Source of the DNA: Cladopsammia gracilis
Lineage: Eukaryota > Cnidaria > Anthozoa > Scleractinia > Dendrophylliidae
NCBI GenBank assembly: GCA_022457155.1
Contig: JAJGOT010000010.1
Coordinates: 2,201,501-2,265,500 of the forward strand
Reading direction: 5' to 3'
Length of the DNA: 64,000 nt
Shown: positions 1 to 12,085 of the stretch, one piece after another
Numbering within the stretch: the stretch's first letter is position 1
Layout of the letters: every line of letters begins with the position of its first letter
Made by a program: the position numbers and the translations under genes
The notes under the pieces: generated by a model
Told to the model about the DNA's origin: nothing
The model's database searches: none
The model's input: the letters and a program-made list of their open reading frames with translations, nothing else

Positions 1-785
1 ATTATCCGTCTAGACGACGAACTGTCTTTCGAAATGCGTCTTGAACGACGCACTACGTAAGATAGTTCGTCTAGACGGATAATGCGTCTTGTATCAGTCT
101 TTATACTAGAGACGCATAACCAGACGAACTACAAATGTTTGCCCGGGTACAAGACGCATTATCCGTCTAGACGACGAACTGTCTTTCGAAATGCGTCTTG
201 AACGACGCACTACGTAAGATAGTTCGTCTAGACGGATAATGCGTCTTGTATCAGTCTTTATACTAGAGACGCATAACCAGACGAACTACAAATGTTTGCC
301 CGGGTACAAGACGCATTATCCGTCTAGACGACGAACTGTCTTTCGAAATGCGTCTTGAACGACGCACTACGTAAGATAGTTCGTCTAGACGGATAATGCG
401 TCTTGTATCAGTCTTTATACTAGAGACGCATAACCAGACGAACTACAAATGTTTGCCCGGGTACAAGACGCATTATCCGTCTAGACGACGAACTGTCTTT
501 CGAAATGCGTCTTGAACGACGCACTACGTAAGATAGTTCGTCTAGACGGATAATGCGTCTTGTATCAGTCTTTATACTAGAGACGCATAACCAGACGAAC
601 TACAAATGTTTGCCCGGGTACAAGACGCATTATCCGTCTAGACGACGAACTGTCTTTCGAAATGCGTCTTGAACGACGCACGACGTAAGATAGTTCGTCA
701 AGACGGATAATGCGTCTTGTATCAGTCTTTATACTAGAGACGCATAACCAGACGAACTACAAATGTTTGCCCAAGTTCGTCCAGA
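1..785. repeat. Tandem satellite array, 157-bp unit
   Basis: The same unit begins at 1, 158, 315, 472 and 629, an exact period of 157 bp. The first four copies are almost identical; the last differs at a few bases and decays after about 772. The array is cut by the left window edge, so its full length is unknown. Each unit holds an internal inverted repeat: a short block around the palindrome CGTCTAGACG is found again in reverse about 56 bp later. GACG/CGTC words recur throughout. No coding role is seen; the short ORF at its end is repeat-derived. Confidence 0.97.
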
Positions 786-2298
786 CGGATGATGCGTCTC
801 TAGAAAACGGCCTATACTTATTTGACGAAACAAGTCAATCTAGTTTGCAGGTTAAAAATTACACCACCATGAAACACAAATTAACTCGAAGAAAAATATA
901 TATTTTATAATACTAATCCTCGTAGTTGATATTTCATTTCGAAGTTCGAGGCTTACTGAGGCAACAATTGCCCACAACATTGTTTCTCGCTAAAAACAAG
1001 TTGCCTGTTCCACCTTTTTGTATCAATTGCATCAATGGGTTAAAAACTTTTACTGTTTTTTTTTTTTTGCCAACGGATATTACACATATCGTTCGTTATT
1101 TGATATTGTAAAACTATAATTTCGTGGCAAAAATTCAAACACTGCTTCAAATATTCTTTGTTTTTTGGTCACTTAGTAACTCTACTCAAGACGTTACCAA
1201 ATTACTTTCAAATTAACGTGTTTTGTTAGACTTGCCCGTAGGCAAGCAATTAAATGGAAATTAAAGTCTTCAAACGACGTTTTCATCGGTCTGCGATGTT
1301 AATCAGTGTGCACCGATCTTTGTAAACATGCACAGCGCATATTCAAAAAGATAGTATAGTTCTAGAGAATTTTCTAGAGACAAAAATCCTGAGGTCGGAA
1401 TATATAAATAAAGTTGGAATTACAAGGATGAGCGAATATTGAGCTGTTTCCGAGAGAGCGTTATTAGCCGACTTTTAAGTGCTTGTATAATTCTTGATGA
1501 ACAAAACCGCTTCTTAATTACGCGATCCCGCAGAATTTCTGTCTGTTTTCCTCCCCTGTCAAGTGATTTGGATCACATTTGCACGTACTTACTATTTTAA
1601 CTTTCATCTGTATTTTTAGTTTTTCCGCATTCAAACCAAATCAACGAGTTTCAACGCGTGTTTGTTTCGCTCACTTTTAATTAATATGCGTGATATTTGA
1701 TTGGCTTTCAGTGAGTGTTTACCAAACGCCCTTTGTTCAAATTTGACCGCGATTACAAGGTTATGGAAAACGTTACTCGATTTTGCAATTCAAATTAGAT
1801 TAATGTCAACACATTTTCTGGCCGTTGAGTGATCAATAATTGCAAAATAACGGCTAGTTTGTCGGAGGATAAAGATTCGCTGCGGTTGAACTTGAAAATA
1901 TCCGCCGTGGCAGAGTTTTGATACTTTAAAAATGGTGGAAGAGTTTTTTGCGGGAATGTAATCAACATGATTTCTTCTTTTGTAGGAAGAATAGGTAAGA
2001 ATTAATATGTTATCTAATGTAATGGAATCAGTGAGCTCTTTCGATATCAAAATTTGAAAATATTCTGCTATCATTTAAAGAAACCGCTTTCCATATCTAT
2101 CTCTTCATATTTTTGCAGCGCAGGTAAATTTGGTTCTCTTTTTGTGCAAAGTTTTGTACGAAACCCTAAGACACTGCATTTTCTGAATGACTCCATTGGA
2201 GTTTTACTCACTCGTTTATGCAAATACGTTATTTTGTACTAATATAGAAGAGATACTAGTCTGTTATTATTGAGTATATTGTTTCCATTCTTGACAGA
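786..2298. other. Non-coding stretch, nothing recognised
   Basis: Low-complexity AT-rich sequence with only short open frames lacking plausible splice context. The first ~100 bp still resembles a decayed satellite unit. I see no gene, RNA or clear transposon end here. Confidence 0.5.
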
Positions 2299-2425
2299 TG
2301 TGGAATCAAAGCTAGAAATTCCATTATTTACACCTTCGACCCGCAAAACTACCACAATCACGGCACATCCAGAATCGAAAGCGGAATTTTCTAAAGTCCT
2401 GAACAGTTGACTTTGTATTCAACAG
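2299..2425 (+). other. Candidate isolated exon (possibly 5' non-coding)
   Basis: A pyrimidine-rich tract ends in an AG at 2297-2298, and a near-perfect donor CAACAG|GTGAGT follows 2425. Between them one frame is open for 37 codons and stops at 2410; another is open for about 31 codons. Neither product is recognisable. With no in-frame path through the exon from the acceptor, it could be a 5' untranslated exon of the C2-domain gene that starts at 12086, which needs an upstream leader exon. It could equally be a chance pair of splice-like sites. Confidence 0.22.
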
Positions 2426-3339
2426 GTGAGTGAAGCCGGTTAGTCAGCTGTTAATGATTTTAAATAGCATTATTTTGAATATTTGAACCTCTTTTATTTC
2501 TTACTTATAGCGTGCGAAGTTGACGGAGAAGTGAGGTTGCTATAAGTAACTATGAAATAATGACTCCACGCAAATCAACGAAGTTCGTTTTTTTCGCTTT
2601 GTTATGATAATTTACAACTGTAAAAGTCGGTAAAACTGGTAATGCTCTTAGGAATAGTGTAAATTTAAGGGCTGTATGACTATCAACGTATTGCATGGGG
2701 TAATATGTCGGGATCCATTATTTGATCTACAGTATGCATTGTACGTTTTTCTTAGAACGCGCGGTCGTTTTTTTCTTTCGCATGTTCCAACATTAAAGAA
2801 CTGGCTTGAATTTCGGACAATTTATTGTCATATGCTATTCCAAAATCGTTGCAGTGCAGAGGTAATTCAGTAATTTAATGAAAGCCAATTTATTCTTTTA
2901 TGAATAACAAAATTTTGCTTCATTAATAATAACTGCTGAATGGGATTACTTTGCAGCTAATTCGATTTTTTAATTCTTTTTTCTGCATGAAATAACTTGA
3001 TGCCTCAATTTATTGGCTTTACAGCGATTACTTACGATTAATAATTTATGGATAATTCTTTACGAAAAGAGAAAAAATATAGTAGATTTTGGCATGCGGG
3101 GCAATTTTTAATTATAACAAAAATAGGCGATTATCAAGTGATGATTTCCAACTTATTAAAGAGTTTCAAACAATGACTGAAATATGAACAAAAGAACTTA
3201 CGTAATACAAGTGGGAGAGTAAACATAAACTAGCATTTTAAGTGTAAAATTGCTCGAAGCGAATACTAAATGTCATTAATTTTATTTTAACTTTAAATAA
3301 GCCTCTACTTTCTAAAACAAACACAGACAGGCGAGGAGA

Positions 3340-3830
3340 AAGCAAAACTCATCCTAACTCAGAGGAGATTTTCAGATGTAGCACGAAACTCTCATAACGT
3401 GCATAAAGATAATATATTGAAATCAGCAGGGAGAATTTAGATTTTGAATCAGTGAGTGAAAGGCAAGAGAAAGCGAAATGTTTCTTGTGGTTTCTGCAGG
3501 TGCAATCGAAGCGGAGTTTTCCGCTTTCCTTGTTATTTATGACTTCCGAGCTTCATTGTGTTTGAGGGACCTAAAAACTTCCGGTGTTTGGTGAACTTTA
3601 AACTTCAGGATCTCTTTGCGGAATCCGTTTATACGTTAGTTTAACTTTGTCGATTGTGATGAGTGTGTTAACCTTCGAGAGACGAGCGAGAATAAGGCTC
3701 CACCTTATCTCGAGTTTAAGCGCAAAAACTTACCGACGTTTTGAATTTCAACGCTTCAAAGAAACTGGGGACAAGGTAAGCAACGCTCCAACCCGCGGCA
3801 GAGGCGTGCTTTGACGCAACTTCGTCTCCG
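3340..3830. repeat. Duplicated segment, copy 1
   Basis: This stretch matches 4509-4962 at most positions in the same orientation, with small indels, including the end near CTGGGGACAAGGTAAGC and the following GACGCAACTTCGTCT. Copy 1 continues uninterrupted past the point where copy 2 is split by a transposon (4963-5345). No open frame is shared by both copies, so a repeat or a non-coding duplication is more likely than a gene. Confidence 0.8.
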
Positions 3831-4195
3831 GTGCTTTCTCGAATTTATTTAAAATACATGGAGAGGTTGAGCTGGTCAGTCTATGGAGAGAAAGAGCAAC
3901 TCTTGCCGTTTTACTGGCTATGTTCTTGTTCTTGGCGAAAGTTTAAAGGCCCATGTTCACACAATCTGCTTTGCGCGCCCGGGCCGATTTTCGCACAGAC
4001 GGAAAATTTGAAAAATCGACGTGCCAGCCAATCATAATGCTACATTAAACAATTAAACCGTTTCAAAACAAAAACACAAGCGCGCAAAGCAGATTGGGTG
4101 AACATGAGCCTTTAATCAGTGAATTGAGTGAATGCAGGAGTCTATAGAATCCGGTAAATGGAAAAAACCCTTTCACGGTTAAAACAAGAGTTGCG

Positions 4196-4310
4196 GTGGT
4201 GGATCTTGGGGAGGGGTCTGGGGGGCCCAGACCACCCCCCCCCCGGTTATCTTTTTTTGTTTTCACTATCCCCCTCCCCCCTTATTTATTCCCCCACCCC
4301 CTCCTAACGA
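4196..4310. repeat. G/C-run MITE-like fragment
   Basis: A short G-rich then C-rich inverted block with 'ggatcttggggaggg' resembles the two better elements that begin GGGCGGATCC at 14713 and 33899. It sits between the two copies of the duplicated segment. Too decayed to set its ends. Confidence 0.4.
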
Positions 4311-4508
4311 TGGAGTCTAGTTCCGCCACAGAAAACGCATCGGCTTCTGATTGTGGCTTCTGCGGTCTAAATACTATAAGAAGCAAGGGCTTATAGTATT
4401 TTGTTTATTTTTGGCTGATTAGATCTCTTACAGATCCTGCATATACTTGCAGCATTTTCATTCACGGTCCCTTGCTTTCTCGTTTTCTGGTCTAAAGCAT
4501 TGGGAGAA

Positions 4509-5430
4509 AGCAAAAACCATCCTAACTCAGAGGGGATTTTCAGATATAGCGTGAAACTCTTATAACATGTATTAAAGAGCAAGGAGAATTTTTATTTTGA
4601 ATCAGTGATTGAACGGCAAGAATGTTTCTTGTGGTTTCTGCGGGTACAATTCAAGCTGAGTTTCCGTGTTCCTTTTTATTTTCGACTTCCGAGCTTCATT
4701 GTGTTTGAGGGACCTAAAAACTTCCCGTATTTGTTACACTTAGAATTTACGATCTCTATGCGGAATCCGTTTATGCGTTAGTTTAACTTTGTCGATTGTG
4801 ATAAGTGTGTTAACCTTTGAGGGACGGGAGAAACGAAACCTCCTTGTCTTGAGTTTAAGCGCAAAAAGTTGCCTAAATCTTGAATTTCAACCTTCAAAGA
4901 AACTGGGGACGAGGTAAGCAACGCGCGTGCGCGCGGAGAAGCGCTTTGACGCAATTTCGTCTGGTTGTGCCTAAAGAATACCGTTTAGAGGGACGTCGGA
5001 CACCTTATTAAGACTTATATAACGTAATGTCGACACTTAGAATTTTATTTTCAATAAATTTTTAAGTGTAATAAAAGAAAATCTAAAATCCCCCACTCAG
5101 GATTGAACCTGTGATCTCAGCTAGGCTTAGGCTTAGATAGCCTACCGTACCACCGTACCACCGTACCACCGTACCACTGTACCACTGTACCACTGTACCA
5201 CCTAGCTTCTCGGGTTGTTCAGGCCTAAATTTAACTATATAAACTGCTACCCATAACATCAACTGAAAGCTAACCAGTTACTCCGTTATATAAGTTTCAA
5301 TAAGGTGTCCGACGTCCTTCTGAACGGTATTCTTTAGGCTTAACCATTTCGTCTTCAGTGCCTTCTCATGATTGCCCTGATTAATCTATGGGGCGTAAGA
5401 GCAACTCTTGCTAGTTTGCTAGTTCTTTTT
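4509..5430. repeat. Duplicated segment, copy 2 (interrupted)
   Basis: This is the second copy of the 3340-3830 segment. Homology runs to 4962, is interrupted by a 383-bp transposon at 4963-5345, and resumes at 5346 (ATTTCGTCTTCAGTGCCTTCTC, then AAGAGCAACTCTTGC), matching copy 1 around 3822-3905. The duplication is therefore older than the insertion. Confidence 0.8.
4963..5345. mobile_element. Mutator-type MITE, 383 bp, with 9-bp target duplication
   Basis: The ends are inverted repeats of about 57 bp starting GGTTGTGCCTAAAG (left) and ending CTTTAGGCTTAACC (right). The element is flanked by identical 9-bp sequences ATTTCGTCT at 4954-4962 and 5346-5354. The empty site is preserved in the duplicate copy near 3822, which confirms the borders. 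Nine-bp duplications with long terminal repeats are typical of Mutator-like elements. Inside is a reverse-strand B-box-like GGTTCAATCC and a 10-bp tandem run of CCGTACCA at about 5145-5205. No transposase is encoded. Confidence 0.9.
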
Positions 5431-5546
5431 TTGTTATAGTTTAATCCAAATCATTCACGCGAATGTGTTCTTTATAACAGGAATTGATCGTTCCCTGATT
5501 TTGGCTCCTTGTTGCATATTAATTTTTAAAAAAATCGAATGGATTA

Positions 5547-6268
5547 GGCCCGGTTCAAACATCGAACTTTACATGTGCCGAACCTAATACCTATTTATGT
5601 CGACCCAAACTATTAAGTTCGACTGTTGATTCAGACGGTCGAACTTTACATGTGCTGAACCTAATTCGTGGCGAAAAGAAATATCATCCTCACTGCTTAA
5701 AATAGGGAAATGAACCGAAAAAAGTAAAATTCACCAAGCCTGGAAATTCTTGTTTTGATTTTAGTGTGCTTTGTGTTCTGTCATGGCAAGGAGACAGCTG
5801 AGGAGATCGTGATCGTGATATTTGGACAAAATAAAGTAACGCCATAAATTTTAAAATACATTACGATTTATTTATGGATATAAAGAAAAGCAACTTTTTA
5901 GAAGACCGATTTAAGCTGTCCAGTTTTAGTCTAAAAATCTACAATGTGAATGCTGGTAACCGTCGTTACGCTCCTGTGAGTTCTGTCTGCAAAGGCGCGA
6001 AAACCCACTAAATAGCCAATCAGAAGCGCGGTTATATTGAAAAATACGTTAAAATAAATTATGCATTAGGTTCGGCACATGTGAAGTTCGACGTATGAAT
6101 CGAAGTCGATCTTTTGCCGTTCTGTTCGACAAGCTCAGTCGAATAGAACGGCAGAGTCGACCCAAATACAAAAGTGCCGTTCCTAATTGATTCATACGTC
6201 GAACTTAACATGTGCCGAACCTAATTATTAGGTTCGGCACATGTAAAGTTCGACGTTTGAACCGGGCC
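5547..6268. mobile_element. TIR element, 722 bp, TTA target duplication
   Basis: The left end GGCCCGGTTCAAAC.. and the right end ..GTTTGAACCGGGCC are inverted repeats of about 44 bp that include GAACTTTACATGTGCCGAACC. Both sides carry TTA (5544-5546 and 6269-6271), the duplication usual for PIF/Harbinger-type elements. Further partial copies of the terminal motif occur inside (about 5630, 6065, 6190), so the element may be a composite. It has no transposase frame. Confidence 0.8.
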
Positions 6269-6270
6269 TT

Positions 6271-6384
<114 letters not shown>

Positions 6385-6635
6385 TTTCCTCTGCGTTTTT
6401 ATTTTTGCTCTCGTCAACGTTCTACTTTACTGAACGGCGATAGAAAGCGGACATATTTTCTGCTGATGCGTTCCAACTCGGCAATAGTTTCTGTCAGTTC
6501 CTTGTAAAATTACTTCCGAATTGGAAAAACCTTAAAACATCCTGTTTGTAACACTTTACGTTTAGATCTTGGTGATGTAGTTGAAATCTACAGACTGCGA
6601 GCTATTCAGATAACATAGATCTCAGTAGAAAAATT

Positions 6636-6710
6636 GACCCTGGCGAGACCCCGAACTCATAACCTGTGGATTAATTCTTACAGCGCTCTAATCCACTGAG
6701 CTAAAAGGTC
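6636..6710 (-). repeat. tRNA-derived pseudogene or SINE head
   Basis: Read on the minus strand, a 75-nt stretch has a tRNA A-box-like TAGCTCAGTGGATTAGAGCG and a B-box-like GAGTTCGGGGTC at normal spacing. The outer ends can pair for four to five bases. The anticodon arm does not form a proper five-base stem, so a working tRNA is unlikely. A second tRNA-like block lies about 130 bp away on the same strand. Confidence 0.55.
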
Positions 6711-6837
6711 AGATAGGAGCAGGTTGTGAGAATTAAGCTATTTAAGTCGCGGCAAAGCGGATATAAAATTTATTCACGCGATCGTAGGAAACAATTCTGG
6801 AGTAAAGTTTGATGTCCGAGAAAACAGAATGTTTTCG

Positions 6838-6905
6838 CTCGACTCGAACCATCGACAATCACATGGAAAGTCCGATGTGCTAATCACTTGATCACCGCGA
6901 TTCCT
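6838..6905 (-). repeat. tRNA-derived SINE head
   Basis: On the minus strand this carries GATCAAGTGATTAGC (A-box-like) and GGTTCGAGTC (good B-box). There is no matched acceptor stem, so I read it as a SINE promoter remnant rather than a tRNA gene. Confidence 0.5.
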
Positions 6906-8286
6906 GTGTTTTAAAACCTATTTTATTTTTATTATGAATGGGTGGCGCACAGTAAAAAAAAATCGTTTAGTGCCTCCAGGATCTTGTGCTTCCCACTCTT
7001 TGCACTTTCACTTCTCATATTTCCACTTCCCACTCTTCTCACTCCCACTTCCCACTCCAACTTCCCACATTCCCACTCGTAAGTTTCCCGAGCTTATTTT
7101 GCTACGCACTAAAAAATATCAGCCAACTCCAATGAGTCCAAATTTTGTGGGAATTAGCTCGGCATGTAAACACAGTCACAAAACACAAAAAACCTCTAGC
7201 CTCGTCTTGCCTCGCCTTGGCGCGCTTGCGCGAGAGTTCGCGCGACATTACTCCCTCGACTTATGCGTAAAGTAAAACCTGAATAAAAGAAAACCGTGCT
7301 AATTGAGCGTAGGACAGAAACAGCTAACACTTTCCTTTCTATTCTTGGTTTTCCGCTTTAAAACCAGCTTGGCACGCGGATAATATTTCGGCTCGATACA
7401 ATGTGAAATAGTCAGTGACTATTACACTTAAATAGATAAAAAAAAAAACAATAGATTCAGTAGCGAGTTATGAGGGATATTACTCCATTTTTTTCACGGG
7501 TTAAGTAAAATCATCCGAAAGGAAATTAACATTTAGATATAAATTGCTTAAAAGGCCACTAATTATAAAAAAATCATTGAGGTTTTTTAGTTGTAATGAG
7601 AAACAATAGTGCTTCGCAACATGATGATCAGAGAGAAAACGAAGAATTAAAAGTTTCAACTTTGTGTTTCCTTTTGTGGGGGAAGTTTTAATTTTTTGTG
7701 GGGGAATTTGTTCTTTTTAAGAAATATCGAGAACAATAGGCATTAAAGAAAAAGGAAAGAACGAAATATCCTTTTAGTACTAATAAATTATTAACGATCC
7801 GGTTACTTTGAGTAATACCACATTAAAATGGCCATTACAATTTAACCTTTCACTTAAACTAGATCAAACCTTTAATTCTCCTACAGGTTGTTATACACTG
7901 TTTGGCATGTTGGTTGAGAGAGTTCGGTAATACATCTAACTATCCCATGGTTGATGGCTTTAATTATTCTCATCACCTTTCTACTTGGGAATGTCTTGAT
8001 ATTGCGGGAGAAATCAATCGTTGATCTGTTTCTTGGTATTAGTGGTTTAAGGCCGTATAATGTGATTAGTTAATTTACTCGTCGAAAGTTCTCGAAAAAG
8101 GAAGTTGTGCAAAACGAAAGAAGAAGAAATATAAATTATAAAACAAATCGGCTACTTGTTTGGTTGCAAAGTGGACGTGGGCGTTTGTGATAGTGTTAAA
8201 ATACCAGTGAATTGACGACGCCTCCAACAAAGAAGACAATCGTTGAAAAACTGAGACTTCTGAGACGCTGCGGTGCAGGTGATTGC
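6906..8286. other. Non-coding stretch
   Basis: It holds a simple run of CCCACTTC-like words at about 6990-7075 that creates a spurious 113-codon frame. Nothing else is recognisable. No splice-consistent exon was found. Confidence 0.5.
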
Positions 8287-8512
8287 AGGTTTAACCCTTT
8301 AATCCCAAGAGTGACATACATCAAAATTCAAGAAAAATTCCAAATTTTGATTTTATAAAGTATTGAAAAACAAATGGTATCATGCAAAAGTACTACTGAA
8401 GAGGTTTCATTTGAATGGTCACACCATAGGATTTCATCCACAGACTCAAAAGTTACAACTACACTACATGTCTCCATAATTGACTCTGGGAGTGAAAGGT
8501 TAATAGTTAACT
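8287..8512. mobile_element. MITE, 'TTAACCCTTTAAT' family
   Basis: The left end AACCCTTTAATCCCAAGAGTG is inverted relative to the right end ACTCTGGGAGTGAAAGGTTAA. The interior (ACAAATGGTATCATGCAAAAGTACT.. TTCATTTGAATGGTCACACCATAGG) recurs at 42.9-43.2, 52.2, 53.65-54.04 and 55.4 kb. It is non-coding. Confidence 0.75.
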
Positions 8513-9487
8513 CATGTTTTCCACCATTTTGCGCCAAGATTGTCATTGCGTTTCACCTTTCCAACATTTACTGATTCTAACATTCCTTTAAAGCAATATT
8601 TCTGAACAAAATAGTACTTTAACGAAAACGGAATTTATCGATTGACTTTTTCTTTTTGACAAATGTTGAGGACGGAAGATGAAGATAAAAAATAGTTTTA
8701 AAAATCATCAAAGATCTACACGAAGTTTTGCAATCCAGTGTTAAGTTGATAGCGCCCCGCGAGGTTCCCAAATTTCACTCCGGTGTCAAAGTGGCAGCAA
8801 TTTTACAGAGTTGGTTATTGCGTTTTTTAACTCTGAGAAGAAGATCTATGTTCATTAAATTTATCATTTGTTTTGACTGATATGTAGATAATATTTATTT
8901 ATTTATAATAATAAGCGGAAACACAAGAAGAACTAAAATGTTTTTGTTGTTTATCTGGTCCAAATAACTGGTTTCTCGCCTAACCAGAATTTTGTCATGA
9001 AAAGTAGCGACAATGATGTTTTTATTTTTTTATTTTTATGCGCTACACTGTGAGCTATTCCCGGTTTTATTCTCACAAGCCGGATGGTCAAACGAAAAAC
9101 TTTAATATAGACGTGCTCATGCAGTTGTAAATTAATTTCTTCTTTCGTTCTCACCAATCTCCTCCCCAGGGTCTTCTCTGTTTTCAAAATACCGGGGCGA
9201 GCGTAAATTCCCGGGGTAAAGGTTGTGAGGCTGCCAAAATACTGCAAGAATCGCGGAGTACTTTTTCATGTCACACAAGATCAAATGGAGTTTTCGGAAG
9301 GTTATTACCAGTGATTTGCGATCGTGTTTGTTCTCTGGTAATCCGAAACTGTTTTTCAAACGAAACGAAGACATTTCCTCATGTTTTAAGCGAGAAAATA
9401 CTCCAGACTTTTTGTTGGAGTATTTTAACAGCCTTGTCAAATACGCCCGCCATTTTGAATGCGGAGAAGGCCCTGGGGACGAGGTTT
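8513..9487. other. Non-coding stretch
   Basis: Several overlapping frames of 80-100 codons occur at 8951-9547 on both strands, but no family is recognised and no conserved splice structure is visible. The sequence near 9472 (CCCTGGGGACGAGGTTTCGC) is a repeat-family motif also seen at 3767, 4907 and 33410. Confidence 0.4.
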
Positions 9488-9493
9488 CGCTCT

Positions 9494-9680
9494 CACACGG
9501 CTGTGCCTAAATCATGCCGTCCAGAAGGACGTCGGACACCTTATTGAGACTTATATAACGTAATGTCGACATTTAGAATTTTATTTTCAATAAATTTTTA
9601 AGTGTAAAAAAGAAAATCTAAAATCCCCACTCAGGATTGAACCTGTGACCTCAGCTAGGCTTAGGTTTACATAGCCATCA
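9494..9680. mobile_element. Partial copy of the 4963 MITE (left half)
   Basis: It matches the left half of the element at 4963-5345 from GGCTGTGCCTAAA through the GACGTCGGACACCTTATT block to the CCCACTCAGGATTGAACC tRNA-like segment. The right end is missing. Confidence 0.8.
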
Positions 9681-10388
9681 GGACATTTAGATTTGAAAAC
9701 AACGACATAAAAATTCATCAAAAGAATCAGTCGAATTAGTGTAGGGCTCCGAAAAGTATTCTTCTAGATTCTCGAGTGAAATAAATTGCAAATTAAAAAA
9801 TGTGTATTTTTAAAATATTTAAATGAAAATATTTAATTCTCTCCGGCATGCAGCTTCCGACGATGAACATCTCGAGAAACGTTTATTTTCAACCGAATCA
9901 TTCGAAAATTCGTGGTATAAAATGGACTGCGTTTTAAAGGCTTTTTTTTTTCGGTCTGACTGATCTCACTGCTAAATATCATTCTTTATAACATTTTGCA
10001 CCCCGATTTTTCCATTCAACTTCTCACCATATGGGCTAGACAGTAAAACCTTTAACAGGAAGGCTTCAGTCATGTTAAAAATTCGTGGCAAATAAGTCTA
10101 AAACCTAGAGTTTTCTTTAGTAAAATGTCGCCTCAGATAGGCGCTAATTCGAAGAAATACTGTATTCGCTTCCATTACAAGCAAAGGTCTCCCCTTCATT
10201 ACAGTTTCCTTTGGTTAACCGATCTCGGAAGCAGGTTACTTCAGCTCAAGTATAAACTTTAGTCAACGGTTCAATATAACAGAATAAGCTAAATTTAGTA
10301 CTTATACATGTCAACCCCTCCCCCGGAGGGTAAATCCTGTAATGGATCGACTATACGGAGAATTTAACGCCTTTTATTTTCGAAGGGA

Positions 10389-10664
10389 TACTACGATTAT
10401 CAGTTGAGTGAGGGACGAGCGAATTTTGGCAACAAAGTTTTGCCGTTGTCAAGGGCAACTTGCTACGTTTCCAACGGTAACAGTAAGAAAGGGCAACAAG
10501 TTAGTTCGTTTCTCAGAATTTCGCGCGCTTTGTTACTGATGACGTCGATGACAGACAAGTTACCGTTGGAAACGTAGCAAGTTGCCCTTGACAACAACGT
10601 AATTGTAACGGCAAAACCTTATCGCTAAACTTCGCTCGTGCCTCACTCAACTGATAATCGTAGT
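10389..10664. mobile_element. Long-arm inverted-repeat MITE
   Basis: The left arm (ACTACGATTATCAGTTGAGTG.., then GGGCAACTTGCTACGTTTCC) is repeated in reverse on the right (..GGAAACGTAGCAAGTTGCCC, then CACTCAACTGATAATCGTAGT). Arms are about 90-110 bp around a short centre. The transcript would fold into a long hairpin. It has no coding potential. Confidence 0.85.
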
Positions 10665-10931
10665 AAAAATGTCGTTTGGTCAGCTGGGATTTTTAAAATC
10701 TTCTGCCGCTGAAATATTCGCTAAAAGAACTAAACAGCTCATTTGACATAGTTTTCTTTAAAGGCACTAAAATCATATGGAAAAACAGTATAACACGATT
10801 CCAAGCATTTACCTAAATATTCGTAGTTGGGCGTTCCTGCGAAAAGCATACTTACCCTCAAATATAAAACCTTCGGACACTTTTTTTTTGACGCACCGAT
10901 TACAGTTGTATGCGAACATCGTGCAAATATA

Positions 10932-10932
10932 A

Positions 10933-10996
<64 letters not shown>
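10932..10996. repeat. (AAT)n microsatellite
   Basis: About 21 uninterrupted AAT units. Confidence 0.97.
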
Positions 10997-12078
10997 TACT
11001 TTATTAACAAATTTCTTAAAACAATCCGTTAAATTTACAATATAAAATTACAACACATGTATAATAATTACAAAATATATAATAATGAAAGACTCCTCGA
11101 CAATATAATAATGATAATAAACAGCTTTTAGCCATACAAGCAATTAGAGTTTTTGAAGATGACAAAGATAACAAAAGATATGGGTATAATTAAAGCATTC
11201 AGTGATGTTTTATTTTCACTGTTTATAACATATAATGAAGAAACCTTTTGTTGTAATTTTTGGACTTTTAGTCATTTTGTTCGAAATTCAGTAAACGTCC
11301 GGCAATTTTTTAAAGTAATTATGGTCGACGTGTCATGTACTTTTTGTTTTGTATACTAAAATGGTGAAACATGTAATAGCGGCAACGTTCAAAGAATTAA
11401 TTTACTTTATATAAGATTGATAGGCTAATAAATATTATAATACAATGAATTGGAATTTGCATTTTACATTACTGATAACCAGTAACAAACCGTTTTTATT
11501 ATGTCTCTGGATACGTCGAAGTGAAAAAAATAATAAGACGAGAACACGTGTTTTGTAACGTTACGTTTGTAGTCTCTCTGTCAACTTTCTTTCTGGAGTC
11601 AAACTTTAAATCTTATATCAATCCTCTTAAACATATAATCGTTTGAATGAAAACTACAGAGTAGTGCTTTACTGTGGAACTGTTTATTTTTCCAACAAGG
11701 TGCAAGTTCTAACTTTTGAGTCTGTAGATAAAATCCTAAGGTGTGACAATTCAGATTAAAGCTACTGAGCAGTACTTTCATGTAGTATATTAATTATGCA
11801 GCACAAGGTGATTCTAACTTTAATTCTGTAAGTGAAATCCTAAATTGTGTCCATTTTAGCCTATTCCGGGCAATCGCGCCCTTCCTACTATCTGAACGTC
11901 TGTAGCAGGCTATGTTCATTTAAATCAAAATTTTTCAGCTGTCCTTTCTCATGGTGATGTTTATCTGTCATTGTTTTGCAAAACGAAATCGAGCTTTCGA
12001 AAAAGACGGAACCAATTATGGCAATCCGAGGGATAGTACATAAAGAGTTACTACATAGTTATATTTTGGTTATTTCAG
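10997..12078. other. Upstream flank of the first C2 gene
   Basis: AT-rich sequence with no recognised gene. It must contain intron and possibly promoter sequence for the gene starting at 12086, since that exon opens at a splice acceptor (TATTTCAG at 12071-12078). No core promoter motif stood out. Confidence 0.4.
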
Positions 12079-12085
12079 CTCAAAG

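Noticed and set aside
1..785. CRISPR array
   Set aside because: The whole 157-bp unit is conserved with no variable spacers, and the surrounding DNA is clearly eukaryotic.
6934..7275. 113-codon ORF with Pro/Ser/His-rich start
   Set aside because: Driven by a simple CCCACTTC-like run; no splice support or family.
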